Positions 8,666 through 16,382 of a stretch of 64,000 bases of DNA are shown here, one piece after another. How positions within the stretch are numbered: the first letter of the stretch is position 1; the number at the start of each line of letters is the position of its first letter. The stretch is from Rhodobacter sp. SY28-1 (lineage in GTDB: Bacteria; Pseudomonadota; Alphaproteobacteria; Rhodobacterales; Rhodobacteraceae): the NCBI RefSeq assembly GCF_005222785.1, contig NZ_STGH01000002.1, positions 372,001 to 436,000 of the forward strand. Direction: 5' to 3'. The translations under genes were made by a program, and so were the position numbers. The notes beneath the pieces were generated by a model, which was given only the letters and a program-made list of their open reading frames with translations, was not told the DNA's origin and did no database searches.

Positions 8666-8691
8666 GGAACCGATTCCGCTTTCGTTTCGTT
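8666..8691 (+). promoter_or_regulatory. GGAAC-N17-CGTT motif, candidate stress promoter of the Mla-type operon
   Basis: GGAAC (8666-8670), 17 bases, CGTT (8688-8691): a perfect EcfG-type match, about 95 bases before the ATG at 8787. If used, transcription would begin near 8698 and include the four transport genes. Confidence 0.5.
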
Positions 8692-8786
8692 TCCCACTCG
8701 GCCTTGCGTTTTCACCGCCCTCAGCGCGCGCAGGATTGCCAGGATTTGCGTGGGAAGGTCCAACGTGAGCAGAAGAAGCTCCAAGC

Positions 8787-9962
8787 ATGACGCCTCTGTC
8801 GTGGGGCGCGGGTGTCCGTGCCCGCGGTCGGCCTGTTCAAGAGCGACAGATGTCCACCGCAACCGGTGAACTTGGCAGCACCTCCCGTGCCAAGATGGTC
8901 GGGGCCGTTACCTTGACCACGCTGGATCGGCAGCGAAGCTTTCTTGATGGACAGGCCGGGGCGACCTGTCTCGATCTGTCCGAGGTCACTCAACTTGACA
9001 CTGCCGGAGCCTGGGCCATCGCCTCCTTCCAGGCCGCTCAAAATTCAAAGGGGCGCGAGGTCACTATCGACAATGCGACCGAGGCGCAGGCCCTTCTTCT
9101 TCGGACCGTCGTGGAAGCGATGCCCTCGCCCCGAAAGCGTCGCCGCCGCTTGCCGCATCACGAAGCGGGCGACGTGCTATTCGAAGTTGGCAAATCCGTC
9201 TCCAGCTTTGTGGTCGGACTGGGCCAGACCATCGGCTTCTTCGGTCTTGTGCTGACCCGGCTGGCAACAACCGCCCTGCATCCGTCGCGCCTGCGGCTTA
9301 CGGCCCTCACCCATCACATGCAGCAGGCAGGTCTGAACGCCGTGCCCATCGTCGGTCTTATGGGGTTCCTGATCGGGATCGTGCTTGCGTTCCAGGGGGC
9401 GTCGCAGCTTGAGCAGTTCGGGGCCGAAATCTACGTCGTCGATCTGATCTCGATTTCGATGTTGCGCGAACTTGGCATCCTTCTGACCGCGATCATCGTT
9501 GCCGGGCGGTCCGCGTCTTCGTTCACCGCAGCCATAGGCTCGATGAAGATGCGCGAAGAGATCGACGCGATGCGGGTGCTCGGCCTTGATCCGATCGAGC
9601 TTCTGGTCCTGCCGCGCATGCTGGCTCTGTTGGTCATGCTGCCGATCCTTGGGTTCGTGGCCAACATGACCGGCCTTGTGGGCGGCGCGCTGATGGCGTG
9701 GATCGACCTCGGGATTTCACCCGCGATGTTCCGGACGCAACTGGCGGCCAATACGTCGGTCACCCACGCCCTGGTCGGGCTGTCCAAGGCGCCGATCTTC
9801 GCGATGATCATCGCGCTGGTCGGTTGCTACCAGGGGCTGCAGGTCGAAGGCAACACCGACTCGCTTGGCAGCCGCACATCCCGTTCGGTGGTCGTGGCGA
9901 TCTTCCTGGTCATTGTCGTCGATGCCATAGCATCGATCTTCTTCTCGATCTGGGGCGTCTGA
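8787..9962 (+). CDS. mlaE: Mla-type ABC lipid transporter permease with N-terminal STAS domain
   Basis: 391 residues. Residues about 20-110 form a STAS domain (ATCLDLSEVTQLDTAGAWAI), fused in front of the MlaE permease core (GLMGFLIGIVLAFQGASQLE; MLRELGILLTAIIVAGRSAS; the conserved EEIDAMRVLG loop that contacts the ATPase; several membrane helices to the C-terminus). MlaE-type permeases with MlaF and MlaD move phospholipids between inner and outer membranes. STAS fusion is common in this subfamily and replaces a separate MlaB. ATG at 8850 is an alternative start, but it would clip the first STAS strand. The stop overlaps the next start (TGATG). Confidence 0.92.
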   Translation: MTPLSWGAGVRARGRPVQERQMSTATGELGSTSRAKMVGAVTLTTLDRQRSFLDGQAGATCLDLSEVTQLDTAGAWAIASFQAAQNSKGREVTIDNATEAQALLLRTVVEAMPSPRKRRRRLPHHEAGDVLFEVGKSVSSFVVGLGQTIGFFGLVLTRLATTALHPSRLRLTALTHHMQQAGLNAVPIVGLMGFLIGIVLAFQGASQLEQFGAEIYVVDLISISMLRELGILLTAIIVAGRSASSFTAAIGSMKMREEIDAMRVLGLDPIELLVLPRMLALLVMLPILGFVANMTGLVGGALMAWIDLGISPAMFRTQLAANTSVTHALVGLSKAPIFAMIIALVGCYQGLQVEGNTDSLGSRTSRSVVVAIFLVIVVDAIASIFFSIWGV

Positions 9963-10753
9963 TGGAGAACACAGTCATCAGCGTCCGGAATCTGACGAAC
10001 CGGTTCGGCAAGACCACCGTCCACCAGAACCTCGACCTCGATGTTCGACGGGGCGAGGTGCTTGGCGTCGTCGGCGCATCGGGAAGCGGAAAGTCCGTCC
10101 TTCTGCGCAGCATCGTCGGCCTGCAGCGCCCTTCTGCCGGGACGATTACGGTTCTCGGCACCGAAGTCCTGACCGATCCCCCTACCGAGGCGGACTCCAC
10201 GGTAGGCAAACCTGACGCCGTGCAGAACAAGTGGGGCGTGATGTTCCAGGATGGCGCGCTGTTTTCGTCCCTGACTGTCCGCGAGAACGTCGAGGCGCCG
10301 ATGCGCGAAAAACTGGCCCTTGATGCGCAGACCCGCTCGGCCCTGGCCGACCTTCGCATCGCGATGGTGGGCCTGCCCGCGACCGCAGGCGATCTTTTTC
10401 CGTCCGAGCTTTCGGGCGGGATGCGCAAGCGCGCGGGGCTGGCGCGTGCCTTGGCGTTGGATCCGCAGATCCTGTTCCTGGATGAGCCGACCGCCGGTCT
10501 TGACCCGATCAGCGCATCCGAGTTCGACAATCTGATCCTCTCGCTGCAAAAGGCCCTCGGGCTGACGGTGTTCCTTGTCACCCACGACCTCGACACCTTG
10601 CACGCCACCTGCGACCGGATCGCCGTTCTGGCGCAGAAGAAGGTGCTGGTGACCGGCACCATGGACGAGATGATGGAGGTCGACGACCCCTGGGTCCGGT
10701 CCTACTTCCATGGCCCCCGTGCGCACGCCGCCCAGCTGCAAGGGGCCGCCTGA
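9962..10753 (+). CDS. mlaF: Mla-type ABC transporter ATP-binding protein
   Basis: 263 residues. Walker A GASGSGKS, Q-loop in GVMFQDGALF, signature LSGGMRKR (the MlaF-type variant), Walker B ILFLDEPTAGLDP and the switch His in VTHDLDT are all present. It powers the MlaE permease on the cytoplasmic face. The start overlaps the mlaE stop by one base (TGATG), and the stop overlaps the mlaD start in the same way, so the three are translationally coupled. Complete length for the family. Confidence 0.94.
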   Translation: MENTVISVRNLTNRFGKTTVHQNLDLDVRRGEVLGVVGASGSGKSVLLRSIVGLQRPSAGTITVLGTEVLTDPPTEADSTVGKPDAVQNKWGVMFQDGALFSSLTVRENVEAPMREKLALDAQTRSALADLRIAMVGLPATAGDLFPSELSGGMRKRAGLARALALDPQILFLDEPTAGLDPISASEFDNLILSLQKALGLTVFLVTHDLDTLHATCDRIAVLAQKKVLVTGTMDEMMEVDDPWVRSYFHGPRAHAAQLQGAA

Positions 10754-11658
10754 TGGAAACGAAAGCCCGCTACATCCTGGTCGGGGCCTTCACCCTGGGC
10801 GCAATGGCCGCCCTTCTTGGCTTCCTTTTGTGGCTCGCCCAGGTCGAGATCACGCGGGCCTACGCGCAGTATGACATCGTCTTCGACACCGTCTCGGGCC
10901 TAAGCCAGGACAGCGTCGTGCGCTACAACGGGGTCGATGTCGGCAAGGTCCTGTCCATTGACCTGGACCGCGAGAACCCGCAGTTCGTGCGCGTCCGCAT
11001 CGAAATCCGCGCCGCCACCCCGGTGCGGAAGGATACCGTTGCGACCCTGTCCTCTCAGGGGGTGACCGGAGTCTCGTTCGTGGCACTCGCGGGCGGCAGT
11101 CCGACGTCCGAAGCTCTCGTCGCCATACCCCCAGCGCCGGTTCCGCTGATCGCGTCGCAGCCTTCCGTCGTCCAGGAACTGACGGATGCCGCCCCCGACC
11201 TTCTCAAGCAATCGATCGCGCTGATCGAGGATGTCCGCCGGTTCACCACGCCCGAAAACCGCGAGGCGGTCACCAGCATCTTGCAAAACGTCGAGAAGGT
11301 CACCGCCCGGGTCGATGCGATTGCAGCGCGCGCAGAAACCCTGGCCACTGCCGCCGAAGGAACCCTGGCCCGCGCTGATGCCGCCTTGGGCAAAGCCGAG
11401 GCTGCGTTCGAAAGTGCGAATGCGGTGATGAAGGACGATATCCCCGGTCTGATCGACGGGCTGAAGGTCACCGTAGCTGACATCGGTGACACCGCGTCCG
11501 AACTTAAGACCTTTGCCCGCACTGCCCTGCCGCAATACCGCGACCTGGCGACCGAAGCGAGCCGGGTGATTGCCGCCATCGGCGCGGTGGCTGACCGCAT
11601 TGGGCGTGACCCGGGGCGCTTTATCCTTGGCACGCAGACCCCCGAATACAGGAACTGA
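10753..11658 (+). CDS. mlaD: MlaD-type MCE domain lipid-binding protein
   Basis: 301 residues. An N-terminal membrane anchor (YILVGAFTLGAMAALLGFLL) is followed by one MCE domain (YDIVFDTVSGLSQDSVVRYN through GVTGVSFVALAGG), which forms a hexameric periplasmic ring in this family. The C-terminal half is a long Ala-rich helix or coiled coil (VEKVTARVDAIAARAETLAT), suggesting a tube or needle extension as in PqiB-like proteins, longer than in E. coli MlaD. It is the third gene of the operon, and the lipoprotein gene follows 3 bases after the stop. Confidence 0.92.
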   Translation: METKARYILVGAFTLGAMAALLGFLLWLAQVEITRAYAQYDIVFDTVSGLSQDSVVRYNGVDVGKVLSIDLDRENPQFVRVRIEIRAATPVRKDTVATLSSQGVTGVSFVALAGGSPTSEALVAIPPAPVPLIASQPSVVQELTDAAPDLLKQSIALIEDVRRFTTPENREAVTSILQNVEKVTARVDAIAARAETLATAAEGTLARADAALGKAEAAFESANAVMKDDIPGLIDGLKVTVADIGDTASELKTFARTALPQYRDLATEASRVIAAIGAVADRIGRDPGRFILGTQTPEYRN

Positions 11659-11661
11659 ATC

Positions 11662-12261
11662 ATGCGCTGGATCTTTGTCGCTTTGATTATCGCCACGTCT
11701 TCTCTTTCTGGCTGCGGGGCTATCTCGTCGCTCTCGAAAGCAGGCGCAGAGCTGGACGCCTACACTCTGTCGCCCGCCAGCGGATCCGGCACCCCAGCGC
11801 GAGGCCGCGGGCACCTGATCGTGGAACTGCCAAGCTCGGCAGGTGCGCTGGCGACCGACCGCATCCTGATCAAGCCGGTCCCGTATCAGGCGCAATACCT
11901 GCCGGGCGGCCGCTGGATCGAACCCGCGCCGGCCCTCTTGCAAACGCTTCTGGTCGCATCCTTCCAGAACCTGGGAGGGTTCGAGCTTGTCGGGCGGACG
12001 GCAAACGGTCTCAATCCCGACTACACCCTGATGACCGAGCTAATGGACTTTCAGGTCGAGCCGTCGGCACCGGATCAGTTTGTCGTCCGGATCACCATGA
12101 TGATGACTCTCATTCGCGAGTCCGACCGCCGCGTTGTCGCCTCCCGCCGCTTTTCTACATCCGAGACCACCGCATCCGACGACACGCAGGTCTTGGTCTC
12201 CGCCTTTGACCGTGCTTTGCATGGATTGTTGCAGGAAATTGTCGCATGGACGCCAAGGTAA
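11662..12261 (+). CDS. ABC-type transport auxiliary lipoprotein (PqiC-like)
   Basis: 199 residues. The signal peptide MRWIFVALIIATSSLSGC ends in a lipobox (LSGC), so Cys18 would be lipidated. The mature domain has the family pattern of PqiC/YmbA-like lipoproteins: a tilde-like strand YTLSPAS, LIVELPSS, DRILIKPVPYQAQYLPGGRW, and a C-terminal ADFQV-type strand region (LMTELMDFQVEP). Such outer-membrane lipoproteins cap MCE transport systems. It is the last gene of the Mla-type operon, 3 bases after mlaD. No clear terminator follows; 12262-12429 holds no gene. Confidence 0.85.
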   Translation: MRWIFVALIIATSSLSGCGAISSLSKAGAELDAYTLSPASGSGTPARGRGHLIVELPSSAGALATDRILIKPVPYQAQYLPGGRWIEPAPALLQTLLVASFQNLGGFELVGRTANGLNPDYTLMTELMDFQVEPSAPDQFVVRITMMMTLIRESDRRVVASRRFSTSETTASDDTQVLVSAFDRALHGLLQEIVAWTPR

Positions 12262-12429
12262 GGGCGAGGGGCAATACGGAACGATAGAGCGAACGGCTGC
12301 GTGCCCCACCCGTCTTGAATCCCACAGTCGTGGATTGGGTTCGACACGAGGCCCGGCCGCTCCAGCCCAAGGGGCTTACGGTAGCCACTCGCCAATCTTT
12401 CTCAATGCTGCCGCTGACCTTCGTCGTGC

Positions 12430-12446
12430 TATGGTCAGGACTCGTT
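12430..12446 (+). repeat. Left inverted end of the IS5-type remnant
   Basis: TATGGTCAGGACTCGTT pairs as an inverted repeat with 12904-12920, 13 of 17 positions matching by eye; the core GGTCAGG is identical. Confidence 0.5.
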
Positions 12447-12452
12447 CTCGCG

Positions 12453-12856
12453 TCATAGCCAGAACGTGACGGTTGCGGCGAGGGCAACGGCATCGAGGAA
12501 GACCTTCGGGCATCTGTCGTAGCGTGCAGCGACCCGCCGCCAGTCCTTCAGCCGCCCGAACAGGATCTCGATCCGGTTGCGGCGTTTGTAACGGCACTTG
12601 TCACGCTTGATGGGTTTGCCGCGCGACGTCCTTCCGGGAATGCAGGGCTTTATCCCCCTTGTATTTCAACGCTTGCCTGGCCCGCGGTCATGAAGAAGCG
12701 GAGAGGGCGGCCCTCGGCGTCGGTGACGGCATGCAACTTGGTGTTCATGCCGCTCATCACCCGCCGGTCATCAACGCGCGGCTTCCCGTGGCTCTTGGGA
12801 AAGAAGGGCTGCAAACGCGTTATCTGCGCGTCCGTCAGCCAGAAAAGGCTGCTCAT
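12453..12856 (-). pseudogene. IS5-family transposase pseudogene with internal deletions
   Basis: The start is intact: AAGGAG, eight bases, ATG at 12856, giving LFWLTDAQITRLQPFFPKSH and GKPRVDDRRVMSG, the classic IS5 N-terminus. Sequence then jumps directly to GMNTKLHAVTDAEGRPLRFF (one deleted block, which holds the first catalytic Asp region), and after MTAGQ to IKPCIPGRTSRGKPIKRDK in a different frame (second deletion). The C-terminus, NRIEILFGRLKDWRRVAARY to TVTFWL and stop at 12453, is complete. Catalytic residues are lost, so there is no function. Confidence 0.85.
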
Positions 12857-12903
12857 GATCCAGTCTCCTTGCGGAGCTTGAGTCAGGCCAAAGACGCATG
12901 ATC

Positions 12904-12920
12904 AATGTGCCCTGACCCTA
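12904..12920 (-). repeat. Right inverted end of the IS5-type remnant
   Basis: Read on the minus strand, TAGGGTCAGGGCACATT; it pairs with 12430-12446. It lies 48 bases upstream of the pseudogene start, the normal place for an IS5 end. Confidence 0.5.
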
Positions 12921-12985
12921 GGACACTCGGCCGCCACTAACCGGTTGGCAGAGCTTTCTTCAACCGACCAACAAGGCCGTGGCCT

Positions 12986-13756
12986 CTACCGCCCCGGCAA
13001 CGGCTCCGCCGCAATCTTGCGCAACAGGCCGATCACGTCGGCGACGAGATGCTCAGCCGTAAGCCGACCCTTATCGGCAGTGGCAAGATGCGCCTCGCCC
13101 ACCACTCCGGCGGGGTTGAGGTCCGACGAGATCCAGGCCTGCGCCACCGGGCCTATGGGGGGGATCGGGGCGGTCTCGGCGGTGGAGCGGAAGTCGCGGG
13201 CGGCGGTCATGTCCACGGTGTCGGGGCGGAAGTGGAGGAGAAGCGAGGTCTCCATGTCGCCGCCATGGATGCCGAAGCGGGTTTCCTGATCCGAATAGAG
13301 CCCTGGCGGCATGCCCATTGCCCCCCAGCCAAGGCGCACGGCCAGCATCCCGGCCTGCACCCGCAACTCACGCGCGACGATCGAGATCAGGTCGGCATTG
13401 CCGCCGTGGCTGTTCAGGATGACGATCTTCCGGACGCCCGCGCGGGCGACGGAGAGGCCAATCTCGGTCCAGGCGGCAAGGGCAGTGGCGGCGGACAGGG
13501 TCAGGGTGCCAGGGGCCCAGAGGTGTTCGTTCGACTTGCCTACGGCCATGACGGGCAGGATGCGCAGGTCGAGGTCTTCGGGCGCGCGGTCGGCGAGCAA
13601 GCGGCAGAGGTGAGTGTTGATGATCGTGTCGGTGCCGACGGGCAAGTGCGGGCCGTGCTGTTCCACCGCTGCCGTGGGCAGGATCGCGATGGTGCGCATC
13701 GGGTCGATGGCGGTGAAATCGGGGGCGCGGAAGTTGGCCCAATCGCGTGCGGTCAT
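12986..13756 (-). CDS. Creatininase-family metal-dependent amidohydrolase
   Basis: 256 residues with the creatininase fold signatures: ILPTAAVEQHGPHLPVGTDT (metal-binding Glu, His and Asp), GKSNEHLWAPGTLTLSA, VILNSHGGNADLI (His) and GIHGGDMETSLLLHF (Glu). Members open cyclic amides or amidines (creatinine, or formamide-type groups in riboflavin and mycofactocin pathways) using Zn or Mn. The start ATG overlaps the preceding gene's stop (ATGA), so it is the coupled last gene of an eight-gene operon. Substrate unknown; the company of a deaminase-like amidohydrolase suggests ring-amide hydrolysis of a heterocycle. Confidence 0.88.
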   Translation of the reverse strand: MTARDWANFRAPDFTAIDPMRTIAILPTAAVEQHGPHLPVGTDTIINTHLCRLLADRAPEDLDLRILPVMAVGKSNEHLWAPGTLTLSAATALAAWTEIGLSVARAGVRKIVILNSHGGNADLISIVARELRVQAGMLAVRLGWGAMGMPPGLYSDQETRFGIHGGDMETSLLLHFRPDTVDMTAARDFRSTAETAPIPPIGPVAQAWISSDLNPAGVVGEAHLATADKGRLTAEHLVADVIGLLRKIAAEPLPGR

Positions 13757-14406
13757 TCGGCGGCCTCGGGGCGCAAAGAGGGTGGTTCGGGCAGCGGCAC
13801 GGGGACCGGGCGGCCGATCAGCCGGTCCATCTTGGCGGCAACGCGGGCAAGGTGGGCCCGGCGGCTTTCGGGGGTAGAGCTGTCCATCAGATAATGCGCC
13901 GCAAAGGCCCGGCGGTGGCGCGGTGTCAGAAGGAACCCGACCCCCCGGCGCAGGGTTCGCCGCCCAGGCGCACCCACGACAAAGGTCAGCCAGCGGCTGG
14001 CCCCGCAGGTGGTGAAGACGCCAAGGCGGGTAATGTGGCGCAGGCCCGGGCGGATGGTCTTGTTCGCTCCATCAGGCATGAGGAACGCCACGTCGGGCAG
14101 AAGCACCCGGTCAAGCCAGCCCTTCAGCATGGCGGGCAGCCCGTACCACCAGGTCGGGTAGACGAAGATCAGAGTATCGCACCAGCGGATGTCCTCGACC
14201 TCGCGGCTGACCGGGGCGCAGTTGGTCGGGCAGGTCAGATAGCCCTCCCATTCCTCGCGGGTCAGGACAGGGGAAAACCCGCTGGCATAAAGGTCATGGA
14301 GCCGTACTTCAGCCCCGGCGGTCTGGAGTTTCGCCATGACCAGGTCACGGACCGCGGCGGTGAAGCTTTTCGGTGAGGGGTGGCAATAGACGACAAGGGC
14401 GCGCAT
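13753..14406 (-). CDS. Flavodoxin-fold NAD(P)H-dependent oxidoreductase (first of a pair)
   Basis: 217 residues. VVYCHPSPKSFTAAV is the phosphate-binding loop of the KefF/NQO1-like flavodoxin fold, and IFVYPTWWYGLPAMLKGWLD is the family's second signature around the flavin. Such enzymes reduce quinones, flavins or nitro/azo compounds with NAD(P)H. The C-terminal RPVPVPLPEPP tail is unusual. It is a tandem paralogue of the next gene upstream (14407-14991), sharing plan and motifs, so the operon holds two reductases. It abuts that gene without a gap and overlaps the creatininase start by 4 bp. Confidence 0.85.
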   Translation of the reverse strand: MRALVVYCHPSPKSFTAAVRDLVMAKLQTAGAEVRLHDLYASGFSPVLTREEWEGYLTCPTNCAPVSREVEDIRWCDTLIFVYPTWWYGLPAMLKGWLDRVLLPDVAFLMPDGANKTIRPGLRHITRLGVFTTCGASRWLTFVVGAPGRRTLRRGVGFLLTPRHRRAFAAHYLMDSSTPESRRAHLARVAAKMDRLIGRPVPVPLPEPPSLRPEAAE

Positions 14407-14991
14407 TCAGAACTGCCTCATCTTCCGTTGCACGCGGGCAAGATAGTCCGCGCGCTGGCGCTGGTCGGCTCGGTTCATGTCGTGGAGCGCCATGTAGAGA
14501 AAGCTATCCGGTCGACAGGCATGGCGAAAGGCCCGCGACATGATCTTGCGGGGCGGATCGCCGGCGAAGAAGGCGCGCATCCGGTCGGCACCGTAGGTAG
14601 TGACGGCGGCGAGCTTGCGGATATGGGTCATCGCGGGTTTCACCCGGCCATCCTGCAGACTGAACGTGATCCCGGGCAGGAAGACGCGGTCGGTATAGCC
14701 CTTCAGGATCGCCGGGAAGCCGAAGTTCCAGACCGGGTGGACGAAGACCAGCGCCTGGGCGGCGCGCAGGCGGTCGACGTGGGATTGCACGGGCGCGGTG
14801 TTCGTCGCGGTGTCGTGATAGCCCCGGCGTTCCTCGGCACCCATCACCGGGTCGAAGCCTTCGGCATAAAGGTCGCAGAGGTCGACTTCCCAACCGCGTT
14901 CCCTCAGCGTGCCAGTCACAGTGTCTCGCAAGGCTGCTGCGAAACTCTCGCCGCAAGGGTGGGCGTAAAGGACCAGCGCGCGGGTGGTCAT
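14407..14991 (-). CDS. Flavodoxin-fold NAD(P)H-dependent oxidoreductase (second of the pair)
   Basis: 194 residues. VLYAHPCGESFAAALRDTV (phosphate loop) and VFVHPVWNFGFPAILKGYTD (flavin-site signature, with WNFG in place of the more usual WWYG) place it in the same NAD(P)H dehydrogenase (quinone)-like family as its neighbour. Both share DLYAEGFDPV/DLYASGFSPV, indicating duplication followed by divergence. ATG at 14991 overlaps the stop of the FAD oxidoreductase gene by 4 bp. It probably supplies reduced flavin or reduces a ring intermediate of the pathway encoded here. Confidence 0.85.
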   Translation of the reverse strand: MTTRALVLYAHPCGESFAAALRDTVTGTLRERGWEVDLCDLYAEGFDPVMGAEERRGYHDTATNTAPVQSHVDRLRAAQALVFVHPVWNFGFPAILKGYTDRVFLPGITFSLQDGRVKPAMTHIRKLAAVTTYGADRMRAFFAGDPPRKIMSRAFRHACRPDSFLYMALHDMNRADQRQRADYLARVQRKMRQF

Positions 14992-16382
14992 CCGGCCTCT
15001 CTCATCCCCGGGTAGGCGTACATGCGGGAATAGTTCCAGTCGGGTGCGTCCCAGGCGATCATCTTGCCGGGGTTCAGGATGCCCTTGGGGTCCGCCTGGC
15101 GCTTGAAATCCAGTTGCGTCGCGTCCGCGGACTGCCGCCCGCCTTCCTCCAACGTGTAGCGGTGGGGGTTGAAGACATGGGCCCCCATCGCCTCGTGCTG
15201 GGCGACAATCTCATCAAGCCGCGCCTCGGTGGTGAACTTGACGAGCGTCAGGCCCGCAAAGCCCAGCTGCCCGCCCATCCGCATGGCTTCGAGGTGCTGG
15301 ATCAGTTCGCCGGGAAAGGCCGCGCGGATGGCGGCGGTCTTCTCCTCATAGACGCCGGGTGCATAGCCGACCTGAAGGTAGGTGATCGAGGGGTCGATCT
15401 TCAGCGCCCGCAGGGTGGTGTGGTTCCAGCCGTATTCGAAAACCGGGCCGGGCTCGCGGTCCCATTTCGTCTGGTCGCTGCGGTAGATCAGTTCCGCGCC
15501 GGGATACCGGGCGAGAAAGGTCAGGAACCCGTCCATCGACTGCGGCGCGATCATCAGGCCAAGGAGGTTGTCCTCTGGCGTCACATGCGGGGCGACGCGC
15601 TGGAAATAGGCGCTGGCTGTCGGGGCCTCGTAGACCGAGATCAGCTTTTTCAGGATGCCGTCCTGATGGCCGAGGTCTCCGGCCAGCTGCACGGCGGTGG
15701 CAAAGTCGCGGTGGGTGACGAAGATTTCGACCCAGTCATAGGCGGGCGCGAGGGGCATCTCCACCTCAGTGATGATGCCGTTCGTGCCATAGGCGTGGCT
15801 GACGCGGTGCAGCTCTTCCCCCGTGAAGTCGTGGACCTGCGGCGTCGCCTCCGCCGTCACGACCCGCAGGCGCAGGATGTTGCCAAGATCGCGCAGGACA
15901 CCCCAGGTGCAGGACCCGACACCGCCCGATCCCCCGCCAATAAAGCCGCCGATAGTGGCCGTCGACCAAGTGGAGGGGTGCATCCGCAGTTCCTGCCCTG
16001 AATGGGCGCGGGTTGCGGCGTCGAGGTCCCTTATCAGGCAGCCGGGTTCGACGATCACCCGGCCCGGATGGATCGCCTTCACCGCCGTCATGTTTTTCAT
16101 GTGCAGGATGATCCCGCCCTTCAGGGGGATCGCCTGGCCGTAGTTCCCGGTCCCTGCCCCGCGCACGGTGACGGGGACGTCGTGGGCATGGGCGGCGGCC
16201 AGGACCTCGATCACTTCGGCTTCGGATCGGGGGGAGACGACGAAATCGGCAGTCAGGTGGTCCATGCGGGCCTTGAGGACCGGGGAATACCAGAAGAAAT
16301 CGCGGGACTTGGCGCGGACGGAGATGGGGTTCTCGTCAATCTCCAGATGGCTGAGGGCAGCTTTCAGGGCTTCGGTCGTCAT
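14988..16382 (-). CDS. FAD-binding oxidoreductase (GlcD/VAO-type)
   Basis: 464 residues. The PCMH-type FAD domain is plain: ADFVVSPRSEAEVIEVLAAA, VTVRGAGTGNYGQAIPLKGG, and MHPSTWSTATIGGFIGGGSG for the pyrophosphate-binding loop. The C-terminus ends DPKGILNPGKMIAW, the hallmark of glycolate/lactate oxidase-like (GlcD) enzymes. These oxidise alpha-hydroxy acids or heterocycle side chains; no substrate can be assigned. Overlaps of 4 bp at both ends couple it to the amidohydrolase and reductase genes. A hydroxy-acid product of ring opening would be a logical substrate (inference). Confidence 0.88.
   Translation of the reverse strand: MTTEALKAALSHLEIDENPISVRAKSRDFFWYSPVLKARMDHLTADFVVSPRSEAEVIEVLAAAHAHDVPVTVRGAGTGNYGQAIPLKGGIILHMKNMTAVKAIHPGRVIVEPGCLIRDLDAATRAHSGQELRMHPSTWSTATIGGFIGGGSGGVGSCTWGVLRDLGNILRLRVVTAEATPQVHDFTGEELHRVSHAYGTNGIITEVEMPLAPAYDWVEIFVTHRDFATAVQLAGDLGHQDGILKKLISVYEAPTASAYFQRVAPHVTPEDNLLGLMIAPQSMDGFLTFLARYPGAELIYRSDQTKWDREPGPVFEYGWNHTTLRALKIDPSITYLQVGYAPGVYEEKTAAIRAAFPGELIQHLEAMRMGGQLGFAGLTLVKFTTEARLDEIVAQHEAMGAHVFNPHRYTLEEGGRQSADATQLDFKRQADPKGILNPGKMIAWDAPDWNYSRMYAYPGMREAG

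Larger units (their letters stand above)
12430..12920 (-). mobile_element. Shrunken IS5-family insertion sequence, probably immobile
   Basis: A 491-bp remnant bounded by imperfect inverted ends, with a transposase pseudogene on the minus strand. The N-terminal and C-terminal transposase segments survive while two central blocks are lost. Full-length relatives are typically 0.8-0.9 kb. With recognisable ends but no working transposase, it resembles a non-autonomous derivative. A clear target duplication was not seen, though TA/CTA-like bases flank both ends. Confidence 0.65.

Noticed and set aside
12275-12300. GGAAC-N17-CGTG, near match to the stress promoter
   Set aside because: The last base differs and no gene on the plus strand follows for over 8 kb; only the IS remnant and the minus-strand operon lie there.
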